Assembly (NCBI GenBank): GCA_050298535.1
Contig: JBNKUI010000048.1
Location: 1-64,000 of the forward strand
Direction: 5' to 3'
DNA from: JABDMH01 sp050298535
Lineage (GTDB): Bacteria; Bacteroidota; Bacteroidia; Chitinophagales; Saprospiraceae
DNA length: 64,000 nucleotides
The notes beneath the pieces are model-generated. The model was not told the origin of the DNA. It was given only the letters and a program-made list of their open reading frames with translations, and made no database searches. This document shows positions 25,841-35,537 of this stretch, in pieces; positions within the stretch are counted from its first letter, which is position 1; every line of letters starts with the position of its first letter. The position numbers were made by a program, and so were the translations under genes.

Positions 25841-28800
25841 ATGACCACAGACCTAACACCACATAAGAAGTTCAGAAGTATTTTGATGATGCTGACGTTC
25901 TTTCTTTCGATGTATGCATCACCCGGGATAGTTGCTCAAACTTGTGCACCTACATGTAGAGACATAAATATTCCCTTGCAGTCTGATTTGCTATTCGGAA
26001 AGCAGAATTTTGAATCATATGTGAAAATTTATTGGGAGTCAGCTTTAGTTAACTTTCCATGTGCCGAGCCACTTTCCTTTGATCTTACCTCCGGGTCTGG
26101 GGTAGCTCTCTTTAGTGGTCGGAGTGATGAAGTGAAGAATGAAGATTATATTCTATTGTCTTCAGTGTGTCCTTACATCGATAAGGGACTAGTACTTCAT
26201 GTACAGAATCAATTAGGTGCCTGTGAAAGCAATATTAGTATAAAATCAACTGGACCTATCAATTTGCCAGGTCGTGTTGAAACCGTTTACTGTAACTATC
26301 CATATATTTCTCTCACCGAGGTTGAAAAACTATTGTATGCACCAGATATCTATCTTGTATGTCCGCCCCAGCAGGTAAAAGCAACATATGTTTCTGATTG
26401 GATCACCACTTATGCTTGTGGTGAGGCTGGAGATACTGCAAAAATAATTCTACGCGAGTGGGAGTATTTTGATAAGGGCGATCAGAGAAGTGTTAGCATC
26501 GATACGATTGTAGTAAAAAACTTTCCGAACCTGGACGGGGATCATTTATTCGCACCCATGCAGGACACTGTATCATGTGGTGACACAGCAAAAGTTGGAC
26601 CTTTTCTTCTGGTAGAAGAAACCCCTGGTAGTGGGATCTGTGACACCATTTATTTTATGGAGGCAGTAGCAAGCGGTTCAGAAATTGCCTTTCAATCCTT
26701 GCTTGTAAGCCAGATTTGTGGTTTACAATTTCAGTTTGACACGGTTAGATTTGGATCCGAATGCGACATACAATACCGCGTGGATGTACAACTAAAGCAG
26801 GACTGCGCAAGAGGTGAGAATGAGGCGAATTGTGCGGTGATGGGAGATAATGCGATGATGCCTGTCGATGAAGATGCGCTTTACTGGCAGGGCAGTTTTT
26901 GGGTCTATCTTCTGGATACGGTTCCGCCTGCGATTTCTTGTAATCTATCCCACTACGATCCTTCTAATATTCTTGACCCTTCAGTCGCAATGGGAGGGCA
27001 TTGCTTCGATACTCCCGTTTCCGAAAATAACGTATCTCCTTCTTCTATTGTATTGGTGAGCACGAATACCCATGATTGTGCTGCACTTATTAATCTGCCT
27101 CCCATATGCGTACAGGATGATTGCAATAGTGTATCCATGGTGAAGGCATTTGTAGAAGGCATCGGGACTGTCGTCATGGAACCGCAAGGGTCGGGAATAC
27201 AGCCAGGAGATATCTGTTATGGATCCACAAAACCGATTTCGCTTCCTATGCGTCCAGAGCCTTATCAAATTTCATATGAGGTATTTGATGCATGCCATAA
27301 TCGAGGACAGATATATTGCTATGTTCTGGTCAAGGATGAAACCCTTCCTCAGGCTGTATCTGACAAGTCAGTAACAGTGGACTTAAGTAGTAAGCGAGCT
27401 TGGCTGGAGGTTGAAACTTTTGATGAGGGAAGTTCGGACAATTGTGGACTCAATATGAAGCTCATACGAAGGCAGGACTGGTGGCAACAATTGGCAGTCG
27501 ACTCGAATGATCTCATATCAAGTTGCATCAATCCTTCGTGGAACACGCTTGATTATCCAGGGGTGGAAAAAGGAGCACTATTAGAACACTACATGGATTT
27601 CCTCACCTGGCTCAAAAGCGACGGCCAGCCTTGTGCTGCTTTGGTATGGAATGCCTGGCAATACGATATACTCCACCGGATAAATATTTCCGATACCCTT
27701 CCTGATCCCATTACCTTGATATACGATGTTGATACGTGTGAGATTTTCCACAAGGGTACTCCTGGAGATGGATGTCTCTCAATTTCTTCCAGTAAAACAG
27801 GAGATGCCATTTCTCAGATAGGAGGTGGTTGGTCAGAAGCTATTGCCATAACTTGTGCAGATGTGTGTTCTACAGTAGTTGTGGAATTGCTCGTGATGGA
27901 CTATTGGTGCAACTGGAGTACGACATGGTCAGAAGTGTACGTCGAGGATAAAACACCGGTGGATATTGTTCAGGATTTATCGTCAGAAATAGAGCTGAGC
28001 TGCAGACAACTAGGGCAAGAAGACTATATACTGAACGGGGTGCCAACATCACTGAGGACAACTGTCGAATACGCTGCCGTGGGAGACTCTTCAGCCATGG
28101 AATTACTCAACGAGGTCTTTGGCGCCTATCAGAAAGCATGGGCAGTAAATGATGGATCATATGTAGATGCTGGTGGTGACGTCGTAAAACAAAGCCTTTA
28201 TCTTCAAGACAGTGTATGTACTTGTGCCCCCACGGTGATCACTGCCTATGAAGTTGAAGAGCACTTTGGTCTGGTATCCTACGAAAAGCTAGTAGATAGC
28301 TGCACATATGTGTCAGCCAGAATGGCTGTTAATCAGGGAATCATGGCGGTCAACTGTGGTGATAATGTACACTGCCAGCAAAGGGTATGGTACGAGTGGG
28401 ATGAATGCGGGGCAGGTGTCATATATCGAAAATTTAAATTCTGGAGTGGTTGTGCGGATACACACGCGGTACCGGATACGATCGAACGTATGCAACGGAT
28501 CTATGTTGGAAACTCCTGTACATTGAGTAAGGGGATGTTTGACCTTCCGGATGATCAGGTGGTGTATGGCTGCGAGATTATGTATGAAGAAGGTAGTGCC
28601 ATGGTAAGTGGGATTGCCGATCCAACTATTACCGGAAAGCCCGATTATCGATTTGATGATGATTGCCGGATCATTGGACTGGGTAGAGAAGATAAGGTGT
28701 ATCGAATTGTCGGTGGTGGTAGTCAAGTTGCTGGTGGAGAGTTAGTTAAGGGGCCCTGTTTTAAGATAATTAGGAAGTGGTTTATGGCAGACTGGTGTCA

Positions 28801-30793
28801 CTCTGTTGGTCTACCCGATGGGGCATGGTGGAATGATCCCAGGGAAATGCATATAGACACATTTGTCCAGAAGATATACGTGGTGGATACCGCAGGACCT
28901 TCCTGTACGCTGACAGGCCCCGTCAATGATGGTGGTTTTATAGCCGCGGGTGGATGTTTTTATGACCTTAATGTGGATCTGGCGGTCTCCGATGCTTGCT
29001 CACCCAACCTTCAGTATGTGTATGATCTACTAGTCGAGGAAACGCACGGACTTGCCGTGGTAACATCCGGATCTGGTGTTACAGAAGATGGTCTGGCCAC
29101 AATAGCCATCCCCATGCTAGAAGGCGGAGATTACCAATTGAGAGTAGAGGTGGAGGATGATTGTCAAAATGAGGGACTTTGTACCTATGATTTCACTATC
29201 GATACCGGCAAGAAACCGAGTCCATCCTGTATTACGGATTTGACAGTAGAATTAACACCCATGGATCTGGATAGCGACGGTATTCTTGATACCGCCATGG
29301 CTACAATCTGGGCCAGTGAATTTAATGCCAGTAGTACCGCTCCTTGTGGATATTCCGATGATTTACTGACATATTACATTGAATTTCTAGATGCGACGGA
29401 CCCCGATTTTACTCCTCTGGATACTTCAAAAACACTTCCACAGCTCACTTTTGGATGCGAAAGACTCGGTATGAATGTGGTAAGATTCTGGGTGCTGAGT
29501 CCCACCGGCAGTTCAGACTTCTGTGACGTGATTTTGCGTGTCCAAAACAATTTCGGTGAAGAGGTGTGTCCACAAGATCCAAATGACATCAGTATGATAG
29601 GTGGCTCTATAGCTACAGAAGATAATCTCTCGGTGGAAGGTGTGAAGGTATCAGCTGAAACCAGCTCGAGACCAGACCAGTCACAGACTACCAATGAAAG
29701 TGGGATTTATCAATTTATCTTTAACAGGGACGAGGAAGTGACCGTTTCTCCATCAAAAGATGGCGACGATATGAATGGTGTATCTACAGCAGATCTTTTA
29801 CCGCTTTTCTTTCACGCCAACAGGTCTATATTATTGACATCACCCTATCTCCAACTTGCTGCAGATATGAACCGTGATGGGTTTATAAATGGCGCTGATG
29901 TGATTGTCCATCGCGATTTATTATTGGCAAACATCACAGAACTCCCCGTTGACTCCTGGAGATTCGTACGGAGTGATTATGTTTTTACTTCAGACCATCC
30001 CGAGGCTGAGAATGTTCCGGAATCTTATACAGGAACCTTGGATGAAGCTTCCACTGAGGTTGACTTCATCGCCGTAAAAATGGGGGATATTAATCTTGAC
30101 AGGAAGGTCACATCGACTCGGAGTGGATCTCCCCTGGTCTTAAGGTTAGAGGATGTTTCTGTTTCTGAAGGTCAAATGGTGGATGTGCGTTTGCCCATTT
30201 CTCAACTACCGACTCTTATGGGTATGCAGTTTAGCCTGAGGACTGACTCTACAAAGGCTAGGTTGACCCAGGTTAAGGCTTCCGGGGCAATTGGCAATGA
30301 ACATCTTGGATTGTCATTGATGCAAGAAGGAGTGGTATATGTATCATGGCTCAATAAAATGGCTCATACTCCATGGACAGATGACGACTTTATAACACTG
30401 ACCTTAATGGCCCGGTCGCATTTCAGTCTATCAGATGTATTATCTATTGGAGGGGGGAGACTGCGGTCGGAAGGTTATATCAATTTAGAAGTGATGCGCC
30501 CTCTGGCATTGAAATATGATCATCAGGAAGAAAGCTTCATTTCAATAAGACCAAACCCGTTTAAGGAGGAATTATATCTCGAGGTCGAAGCCACCACATT
30601 GGATGCAGGGGAGACAAGTATCATGGTATTTGACACCTATGGCTCTCTGGTCTATCGTCAGGCAATAGATCTTATCATGGGTCGTAATCAAATCTTGATA
30701 GATAGTGATGAGATTGGTCCGGCAGGTGTCTATCAAATAGTGTTAAAAACTAACAATGGTGTCTATACTGAGCAGGTCATTCATTTAGAATGA
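25841..30793 (+). CDS. Giant cysteine-rich secreted protein with T9SS sorting domain
   Basis: A 1650-residue exported protein. The signal peptide is hydrophobic residues 14-31, ending GIVAQ. The long middle part (about 35-1250) is rich in cysteine and WCxxW-type patterns (YWCNWSTTWSEVYVEDKTP, ADWCHSVGLPDGAWWNDP). It looks like repeated HYR/Ig-like adhesin modules interrupted by DKTPP/DTAGP linkers. Then comes a carboxypeptidase-like repeat (about 1255-1300) and a dockerin-like calcium-binding segment (AADMNRDGFINGADVIVHRD, with SWRFVRSDYVF after it). A cohesin-like part follows, and a C-terminal T9SS type A sorting domain (SIRPNPFKEELYLEVEATT). Probably a surface adhesin or structural protein. 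A terminator follows. Confidence 0.88.
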   Translation: MTTDLTPHKKFRSILMMLTFFLSMYASPGIVAQTCAPTCRDINIPLQSDLLFGKQNFESYVKIYWESALVNFPCAEPLSFDLTSGSGVALFSGRSDEVKNEDYILLSSVCPYIDKGLVLHVQNQLGACESNISIKSTGPINLPGRVETVYCNYPYISLTEVEKLLYAPDIYLVCPPQQVKATYVSDWITTYACGEAGDTAKIILREWEYFDKGDQRSVSIDTIVVKNFPNLDGDHLFAPMQDTVSCGDTAKVGPFLLVEETPGSGICDTIYFMEAVASGSEIAFQSLLVSQICGLQFQFDTVRFGSECDIQYRVDVQLKQDCARGENEANCAVMGDNAMMPVDEDALYWQGSFWVYLLDTVPPAISCNLSHYDPSNILDPSVAMGGHCFDTPVSENNVSPSSIVLVSTNTHDCAALINLPPICVQDDCNSVSMVKAFVEGIGTVVMEPQGSGIQPGDICYGSTKPISLPMRPEPYQISYEVFDACHNRGQIYCYVLVKDETLPQAVSDKSVTVDLSSKRAWLEVETFDEGSSDNCGLNMKLIRRQDWWQQLAVDSNDLISSCINPSWNTLDYPGVEKGALLEHYMDFLTWLKSDGQPCAALVWNAWQYDILHRINISDTLPDPITLIYDVDTCEIFHKGTPGDGCLSISSSKTGDAISQIGGGWSEAIAITCADVCSTVVVELLVMDYWCNWSTTWSEVYVEDKTPVDIVQDLSSEIELSCRQLGQEDYILNGVPTSLRTTVEYAAVGDSSAMELLNEVFGAYQKAWAVNDGSYVDAGGDVVKQSLYLQDSVCTCAPTVITAYEVEEHFGLVSYEKLVDSCTYVSARMAVNQGIMAVNCGDNVHCQQRVWYEWDECGAGVIYRKFKFWSGCADTHAVPDTIERMQRIYVGNSCTLSKGMFDLPDDQVVYGCEIMYEEGSAMVSGIADPTITGKPDYRFDDDCRIIGLGREDKVYRIVGGGSQVAGGELVKGPCFKIIRKWFMADWCHSVGLPDGAWWNDPREMHIDTFVQKIYVVDTAGPSCTLTGPVNDGGFIAAGGCFYDLNVDLAVSDACSPNLQYVYDLLVEETHGLAVVTSGSGVTEDGLATIAIPMLEGGDYQLRVEVEDDCQNEGLCTYDFTIDTGKKPSPSCITDLTVELTPMDLDSDGILDTAMATIWASEFNASSTAPCGYSDDLLTYYIEFLDATDPDFTPLDTSKTLPQLTFGCERLGMNVVRFWVLSPTGSSDFCDVILRVQNNFGEEVCPQDPNDISMIGGSIATEDNLSVEGVKVSAETSSRPDQSQTTNESGIYQFIFNRDEEVTVSPSKDGDDMNGVSTADLLPLFFHANRSILLTSPYLQLAADMNRDGFINGADVIVHRDLLLANITELPVDSWRFVRSDYVFTSDHPEAENVPESYTGTLDEASTEVDFIAVKMGDINLDRKVTSTRSGSPLVLRLEDVSVSEGQMVDVRLPISQLPTLMGMQFSLRTDSTKARLTQVKASGAIGNEHLGLSLMQEGVVYVSWLNKMAHTPWTDDDFITLTLMARSHFSLSDVLSIGGGRLRSEGYINLEVMRPLALKYDHQEESFISIRPNPFKEELYLEVEATTLDAGETSIMVFDTYGSLVYRQAIDLIMGRNQILIDSDEIGPAGVYQIVLKTNNGVYTEQVIHLE

Positions 30794-30823
30794 TCGAAAA
30801 GTTTATTGTGCTATGTTTTGGTT

Positions 30824-30857
30824 AATCTCCCTGAACTCAGGCGGGGAGATTTTTTTA
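30824..30857. terminator. Intrinsic terminator
   Basis: Arms AATCTCCC (30824-30831) and GGGAGATT (30844-30851) are complementary and followed by a run of T to 30856. It terminates the giant T9SS gene and overlaps the stop codon of the convergent MarC gene. Confidence 0.85.
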
Positions 30858-31430
30858 TTTGGGAATGACCAGAAGATGTTCTTTAAAAATCTTGACAGAA
30901 ATAGCCAGTAAAATGATGCCGAAGACCTTCCTAAGAACATTAGCACCTGACTGACCTATCTTTCTCTCGATCCAATTGGAGCTTCTCAAGACCAGGAATA
31001 CAAGTATCATGTTGACAACTATACCAACAATTATGTTTGTCGTGTCATATTGTGCTCTCAATGTCAAAATAGTGGTAAGCGTGCCTGCACCAGCAATAAG
31101 CGGAAAAGCGATCGGCACGACTGTGGAAGAGCTGGAGGCATGGTCATCCCGAAAAAGATGTATTCCCAATATCATTTCCATACCGATCAGGAATATGACG
31201 ATGGCTCCGGCAATGGCAAACGAGGAAATGTCGACCCCGAAGAGCCGAAGCAAATTTTCACCGAAAAATAAAAATGCCAACATAATGATTCCAGCTATCC
31301 AGGTAGCTTTACCGGATTGAATATTATGTCCTTTCCGTTTGAGGTCGATTATATTAGGTAGTGATCCGGGTATATCGATTACTGAAAACAATATCAAGCT
31401 GACAGAGACTATTTCTTTGAGTTCCAACAT
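30855..31430 (-). CDS. MarC family integral membrane protein
   Basis: A 191-residue protein with six predicted membrane helices and the conserved MarC patterns: FSVIDIPGSLPNIIDL near residues 16-31, the small-residue helix FAIAGAIVIFLIGMEMILG, and PIAFPLIAGAGTLTTILTL near residue 110. Despite the name, MarC proteins have no proven resistance or transport function. It is the last gene of the minus-strand run that includes panB, mltG and tilS, starting 38 bp after tilS. Confidence 0.88.
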   Translation of the reverse strand: MLELKEIVSVSLILFSVIDIPGSLPNIIDLKRKGHNIQSGKATWIAGIIMLAFLFFGENLLRLFGVDISSFAIAGAIVIFLIGMEMILGIHLFRDDHASSSSTVVPIAFPLIAGAGTLTTILTLRAQYDTTNIIVGIVVNMILVFLVLRSSNWIERKIGQSGANVLRKVFGIILLAISVKIFKEHLLVIPK

Positions 31431-31468
31431 AGGTTCCTAATTGTCAAGTGATCCCTTGTTTATGTAAG

Positions 31469-32806
31469 TTATACAAAGGGAATCCATTCTATGCGCAAGG
31501 TGTATCGAGTAGATTCTGTGATACAAAAGCGATGATCAATCCTCTTACCGATGATCCAACAGATGTCCGGACCCGAAAGCATCAGCCACTGCCTTTCCTT
31601 GTCCAATTTGCTCATTTTCTGATTGGTAAAGAACTTCTTGATTTTTTGTCGCTTTCCATGAAGCCCCAGCGGCTGGAATGCGTCTCCTGATTTCCAGTGC
31701 CTGATGACCAGTGGATACCGGAGCTTTTGGGCATCGAAGTAGGCTACTTCATCATGAGTCTGACTGAAATCAATGGCGCCCGTAGCTAGTAATTTAAACT
31801 CGAGTCTTCCATCATTTAGATTTACTGAATGTTCATGTTCTTCAATCGTAATCTCATCGGTAGTTTCTTCCTGTGGTGTACCAAGAAGTAAACGCTTTCG
31901 ATCTACTATGACGCGATTGTAGGCACTCAGGAATTCACCACCGGATCGACCTTCTTCAATGGCTTGAACCATCTGCAGCACCTGAGAATAGTTAAAGCCA
32001 TATGGTCTTAACCATTCGAAAATGATGATGTCTCGCAAAGATGATTCGATCTTCTCCACATCGAAGACAATGGCGTCGCCTTCCACATATTGTTTATCCT
32101 CAATTTGATTTTGAAGAAGACCTTCCAAAAGACGGGCAGTTTTTTGCCATATCGAAATATTTTCTGCCATTCTTCTGCGGAAAGAGGGAATTCTGGATTC
32201 TATCTCCGGAATGAGTTGATTTCTCCAGAAATTGCGTCGGTAGAAGCTCTCACTATTACTTGAATCTTCTCGCGATTCAATCTGCTTTTCGGAAGCAAAA
32301 GTCAATATATCCTTCTTGGAAGCAAATAGGAGAGGCCTGATTAAATGCTCTCTCTTGGGAGACATTCCCTGCAGCCCAAATATGCCTGCACCCCGACTGA
32401 TGTTCATCAAGACGGTTTCTATTTGATCATCCTGATGGTGAGCGGTGGCTAAATGTTGATATCCGTGCTCTTCCATCACTTCTGAAAACCAGGAATAGCG
32501 CAGAATTCTTGCTGCTTCCTGGATGCCAAGACGATTTTCGCGGGCATACGATGACAGTTCGAAAGTGCGTGAATGAAAAGGTAGATCGTGCCTTTCGGTA
32601 TATTGACGCACGAAAATTTCATCGCCATCAGAATCATCACCGCGCATTTGAAAATTGCAATGTGCTATAGCAATATCCCAACCACCTCTTCGAAATAATT
32701 CTGCAAGCACCATGGAGTCTACCCCAGCACTCACGGCAATCAGGATCTTCTCATCTTTCTCGCTGAGACGGTGATCTTGCATATATGACTCAAATGCTTC
32801 CAGCAT
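31469..32806 (-). CDS. tilS: tRNA(Ile)-lysidine synthase TilS
   Basis: A 445-residue enzyme that converts C34 of the CAU-anticodon tRNA(Ile) to lysidine with ATP and lysine, so that it reads AUA. The N-terminal PP-loop reads ILIAVSAGVDSMVLAEL (residues 21-37); the second residue of the usual SGGxDS is Ala here. LATAHHQDDQIETVLMNISRGAG and LIRPLL follow, both characteristic of TilS. The C-terminal TilS domain (about 355-445) is present with VIRHWKSGDAFQPLGLHGKRQKIKKFF. It lies 6 bp after mltG in a probable operon. Confidence 0.95.
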   Translation of the reverse strand: MLEAFESYMQDHRLSEKDEKILIAVSAGVDSMVLAELFRRGGWDIAIAHCNFQMRGDDSDGDEIFVRQYTERHDLPFHSRTFELSSYARENRLGIQEAARILRYSWFSEVMEEHGYQHLATAHHQDDQIETVLMNISRGAGIFGLQGMSPKREHLIRPLLFASKKDILTFASEKQIESREDSSNSESFYRRNFWRNQLIPEIESRIPSFRRRMAENISIWQKTARLLEGLLQNQIEDKQYVEGDAIVFDVEKIESSLRDIIIFEWLRPYGFNYSQVLQMVQAIEEGRSGGEFLSAYNRVIVDRKRLLLGTPQEETTDEITIEEHEHSVNLNDGRLEFKLLATGAIDFSQTHDEVAYFDAQKLRYPLVIRHWKSGDAFQPLGLHGKRQKIKKFFTNQKMSKLDKERQWLMLSGPDICWIIGKRIDHRFCITESTRYTLRIEWIPFV

Positions 32807-32812
32807 AGCCCA

Positions 32813-33844
32813 TCAGAAAATACCGCGCTGGTCAAGCCATCGTCGGTAGCGGTTTGCATTATTATTATGTTCTCTAATGTTCTCAGCAAAGGCATGGAGT
32901 CCGCTATTGTCAGGTCGGGCACACATGTACAAGTATTTGTGATCCTCTGCATTGAGTACCGCATCTATGCTGGATATCGAGGGCATGTAAATAGGACCAG
33001 GGGGAAGTCCGGCAAATTTATAGGTATTGTAAGGGGAGTCCATTTCAAGGTGTTTGTTGAGTACCCGACGCAGTTCGAAATTTCCCACTGCAAAAACGAC
33101 AGTTGGATCAGCCTGCAGGGGAATGTTCTTTTCGATTCTATTGAGATAAAGGCCGGCGACACGAGGCCTTTCATGTGCTGCTTGGGTTTCTTTTTCCACT
33201 ATGGACGCTAGGGTGTATACCTCTTCTGGCGTCATCGACAATGCTGCTGCCTTATCAGCTCGGTCGTCTTGTTGCCAAAAAAATTCATTTTCTTTCTGCA
33301 TTCTTGATATGAGAGCATCTGTAGAGGTCGTCCAAAACATCTCATATGTATTGGGAATAAAGAGACTTAGGATGGTCTCTCTCGTATATCCCCATTTTGC
33401 AAGATTCTCCGGACTCAGCACATGCGTCAGGAACTGAATGGAATCTATCTCCAGATTTTCTGTGATCTGTCCTGACAATTCAGTAATGGTGCGGACATTA
33501 TTAAAAGTAACTTTCACAGGAGCTTGCCTCCCGGAGCGGAGGACATTTACCAATTGTCGATTGCTCCATCCCTTCTGAATTTCATATCGGCCAGGCTTAA
33601 CGGGTTGTTCGTCAAACTTCATCCATCCGGCTACTCGTTCATATGAGGAAGGATCTGCTAGAAAATCTTGCTCCCTCATCATGTCAGTAAGGCCTGTGTG
33701 AGAAGTACCTGTGGGAATATACAGAATAGCAGAATCCTTTACATTAGGTCCTTGAATCCATTGGTAGGCCTTATAGCCAATGATTCCTGCCACGATAAGT
33801 AGTACTAAAAGAGCTCCCAAAAGTGTTTTCCAGACTCTCTTCAT
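32813..33844 (-). CDS. mltG: Endolytic murein transglycosylase MltG
   Basis: A 343-residue YceG-family enzyme with an N-terminal membrane anchor (about residues 7-27). The catalytic glutamate is E217 in LASIVEKET. Family motifs IPNTYEMFW, VAGLYLNRI, IPLQADPTVVFA, SPYNTYKFAGLPPGPI and LNAEDHKYLYMCA are all present. MltG cuts nascent peptidoglycan strands in the periplasm and sets glycan length. It lies 9 bp after panB and 6 bp before tilS, so it is co-transcribed with them. Confidence 0.95.
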   Translation of the reverse strand: MKRVWKTLLGALLVLLIVAGIIGYKAYQWIQGPNVKDSAILYIPTGTSHTGLTDMMREQDFLADPSSYERVAGWMKFDEQPVKPGRYEIQKGWSNRQLVNVLRSGRQAPVKVTFNNVRTITELSGQITENLEIDSIQFLTHVLSPENLAKWGYTRETILSLFIPNTYEMFWTTSTDALISRMQKENEFFWQQDDRADKAAALSMTPEEVYTLASIVEKETQAAHERPRVAGLYLNRIEKNIPLQADPTVVFAVGNFELRRVLNKHLEMDSPYNTYKFAGLPPGPIYMPSISSIDAVLNAEDHKYLYMCARPDNSGLHAFAENIREHNNNANRYRRWLDQRGIF

Positions 33845-33853
33845 GGGTAGTGA

Positions 33854-34669
33854 TTAATACTGTTCTTTTTCATTAGGAAAATCACGACTCTTTACATCTT
33901 CAAGGTAGGCTTGCGCAGCTTTTTTGATTTCAGAATATAGGTCGAGATAGACACGTAAGAATCGAGGGTGGAATTCCTTGGTGATACCTAGCATGTCGTG
34001 AGTGACCAGTACTTGCCCATCAACGTGATTTCCTGCTCCAATTCCTATGATAGGTATAGAAACAGACTCTGCCACTTCTTTTGCCAGTGTACTGGGGATT
34101 TTCTCCAGTACAATAGCAAAACAGCCAATTTCCTCTAGCATTTTGGCATCATTTCGCAACTGCTCAGCTTCTTCCTCTTCCTTTGCTCGTACAACATAAG
34201 TTCCGAATTTATAGATGGACTGTGGAGTTAAGCCCAGGTGTCCCATTACGGGAACTCCCGCTTTCAGAATCCTTTTGATGGAACTTCTGACAGCTATACC
34301 TCCCTCGAGCTTTACGGCGTGCGCACCTGATTCCTTCATAATACGGATTGCGCTGCCCAGCGCTTTTCGTGAGTTGCCCTGGTAAGTACCAAATGGAAGG
34401 TCCACCACCACCAAAGCACGTTTAATACCTCGAATGACACTACTGGCATGATATATCATCTGATCAAGCGTGATGGGTAGGGTCGTTTCATGCCCCGCCA
34501 TAACATTGGATGCGGAGTCACCCACCAGGAGTACTTCAATCCCGGCTTCATCTAAAATGCGAGCCATGGAGTAGTCATAGGCCGTGAGCATGCTTATGCG
34601 CTCACCTTTTGACTTCATACGGCGTAAAGTATGAACGGTGATACGCTTTACTTCTTTATTTACAGACAT
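33854..34669 (-). CDS. panB: 3-methyl-2-oxobutanoate hydroxymethyltransferase PanB
   Basis: A 271-residue cytosolic enzyme that transfers a hydroxymethyl group from methylene-tetrahydrofolate to ketoisovalerate, the first committed step of pantothenate synthesis. Characteristic stretches are MLTAYDYSMARILDEAGIEVLLVGDS (metal-binding Asp), VVVDLPFGTYQ, AHAVKLEGG (metal/substrate residues), GHLGLTPQS and IGIGAGNHVDGQVLV. Length is normal for the family. It follows the GNAT gene by 54 bp and precedes mltG. Confidence 0.97.
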   Translation of the reverse strand: MSVNKEVKRITVHTLRRMKSKGERISMLTAYDYSMARILDEAGIEVLLVGDSASNVMAGHETTLPITLDQMIYHASSVIRGIKRALVVVDLPFGTYQGNSRKALGSAIRIMKESGAHAVKLEGGIAVRSSIKRILKAGVPVMGHLGLTPQSIYKFGTYVVRAKEEEEAEQLRNDAKMLEEIGCFAIVLEKIPSTLAKEVAESVSIPIIGIGAGNHVDGQVLVTHDMLGITKEFHPRFLRVYLDLYSEIKKAAQAYLEDVKSRDFPNEKEQY

Positions 34670-34723
34670 AAGTTGATCTTAAGAGACACGAAAGTAGTAA
34701 AAACGCTTCATGACTCTCTCATC

Positions 34724-35263
34724 TTAGTGACGATGTAAAGCTCTTTGATGAGCTTGCCATTCTACTTTATGTAGTTCGTAGTAAAAAACATCGCTATTGT
34801 AAAATCGGCCGGTACCTTTTTGGATCAAACCAGCCTTCTCAAGTACTTTTTGAGAGCCGATATTGTCTGGTGTGGTTACCCCAACGATCTTGTCAAGACC
34901 ATACTGCTCAAAACCATACTCTAGCAGGGCTCTGGCTATCTCGGTAGCATATCCTTTTCCCCATGCTTCCTTGGCCAATCTATACCCGATTTCAATCATC
35001 TCAGTACCATCCAGGTCCTTCAGACATCCCCATCCGATTGGGTTGTCGTCAGTGAGCTCACAGGCCATCCAGATGCCCCTGCCGGGAAAGTCTTTATAGC
35101 CCTGACGAATTCTGTCGATACGTTCCTTCACCGATTTGCGGGTTCTTGGAGGTCCGATATAGCGCATTACATCGGGGTCTCTATGCAGGGCACTAAGAAA
35201 ATCCAGATCATTGTTCTCAACTTCGCGAAGGTATAGTCTCGTCGTCTCCAGGATGTGCTTCAT
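34724..35263 (-). CDS. GNAT family N-acetyltransferase (RimJ/RimL-like)
   Basis: A 179-residue acetyltransferase of the RimJ/RimL type, opening with ETTRLYLREVENNDLDFLSALHRDPDVMRYIG. The acetyl-CoA site is in YRLAKEAWGKGYATEIARALLEYGFEQYGLDKIVG, with the Q/R-x-x-G-x-G/A pattern represented by AWGKGYA. The closing NIGSQKVLEKAGLIQKG is diagnostic. Substrates of this group include protein N-termini and small amines; this one is unknown. It appears to be the first gene of the panB-mltG-tilS-marC run and is divergent from dnaK. Confidence 0.9.
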   Translation of the reverse strand: MKHILETTRLYLREVENNDLDFLSALHRDPDVMRYIGPPRTRKSVKERIDRIRQGYKDFPGRGIWMACELTDDNPIGWGCLKDLDGTEMIEIGYRLAKEAWGKGYATEIARALLEYGFEQYGLDKIVGVTTPDNIGSQKVLEKAGLIQKGTGRFYNSDVFYYELHKVEWQAHQRALHRH

Positions 35264-35384
35264 AATCGTAAGTTGTTACTTCCATAAGACGTATAACAAA
35301 TGTCATACCTCAATTTTAAACGTCAAATCTGGAAATTCCTTATTTATTGTCCGCTGATTAGTAGAGCGAAAACCAAGATTGTGG

Positions 35385-35399
35385 CTGACGTTTTGTCAG
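35385..35399. promoter_or_regulatory. Palindrome CTGACGTTTTGTCAG upstream of dnaK
   Basis: The arms CTGAC and GTCAG flank five bases (GTTTT), in the non-coding gap between divergent GNAT and dnaK genes. It is centred about 80-95 bp before the sigma-54-like site, the usual distance for an enhancer site. A further CTGAC half-site lies near 35449. The role as a binding site for an activator is inferred. Confidence 0.5.
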
Positions 35400-35472
35400 T
35401 TGTATATGGAGCAGTTTTAGTATTAGACCGCAATTATGGCAAAAAGCCTGACGAAATGGACCATTATTTTGG

Positions 35473-35488
35473 TTGGCACTCCGTTTGA
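35473..35488 (+). promoter_or_regulatory. Sigma-54-like (-24/-12) promoter of dnaK
   Basis: TTGGCAC at 35473-35479, five bases (TCCGT), then TTGA at 35485-35488. This matches the sigma-54 consensus TGGCAC-N5-TTGC/A, with the GG at -24 and exact spacing. The expected transcript start is about 35499, roughly 40 bp before the dnaK ATG. The match is seen; its use is inferred. Confidence 0.6.
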
Positions 35489-35537
35489 CCTAGTAGATGA
35501 GAAACTTGATTTACGATAAAAGAAAAATAAAGTATAC

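Noticed and set aside
35300..35488. Open frame of 62 codons upstream of dnaK
   Set aside because: It covers the sigma-54-like promoter and palindrome and resembles no family; promoter DNA is the simpler reading.
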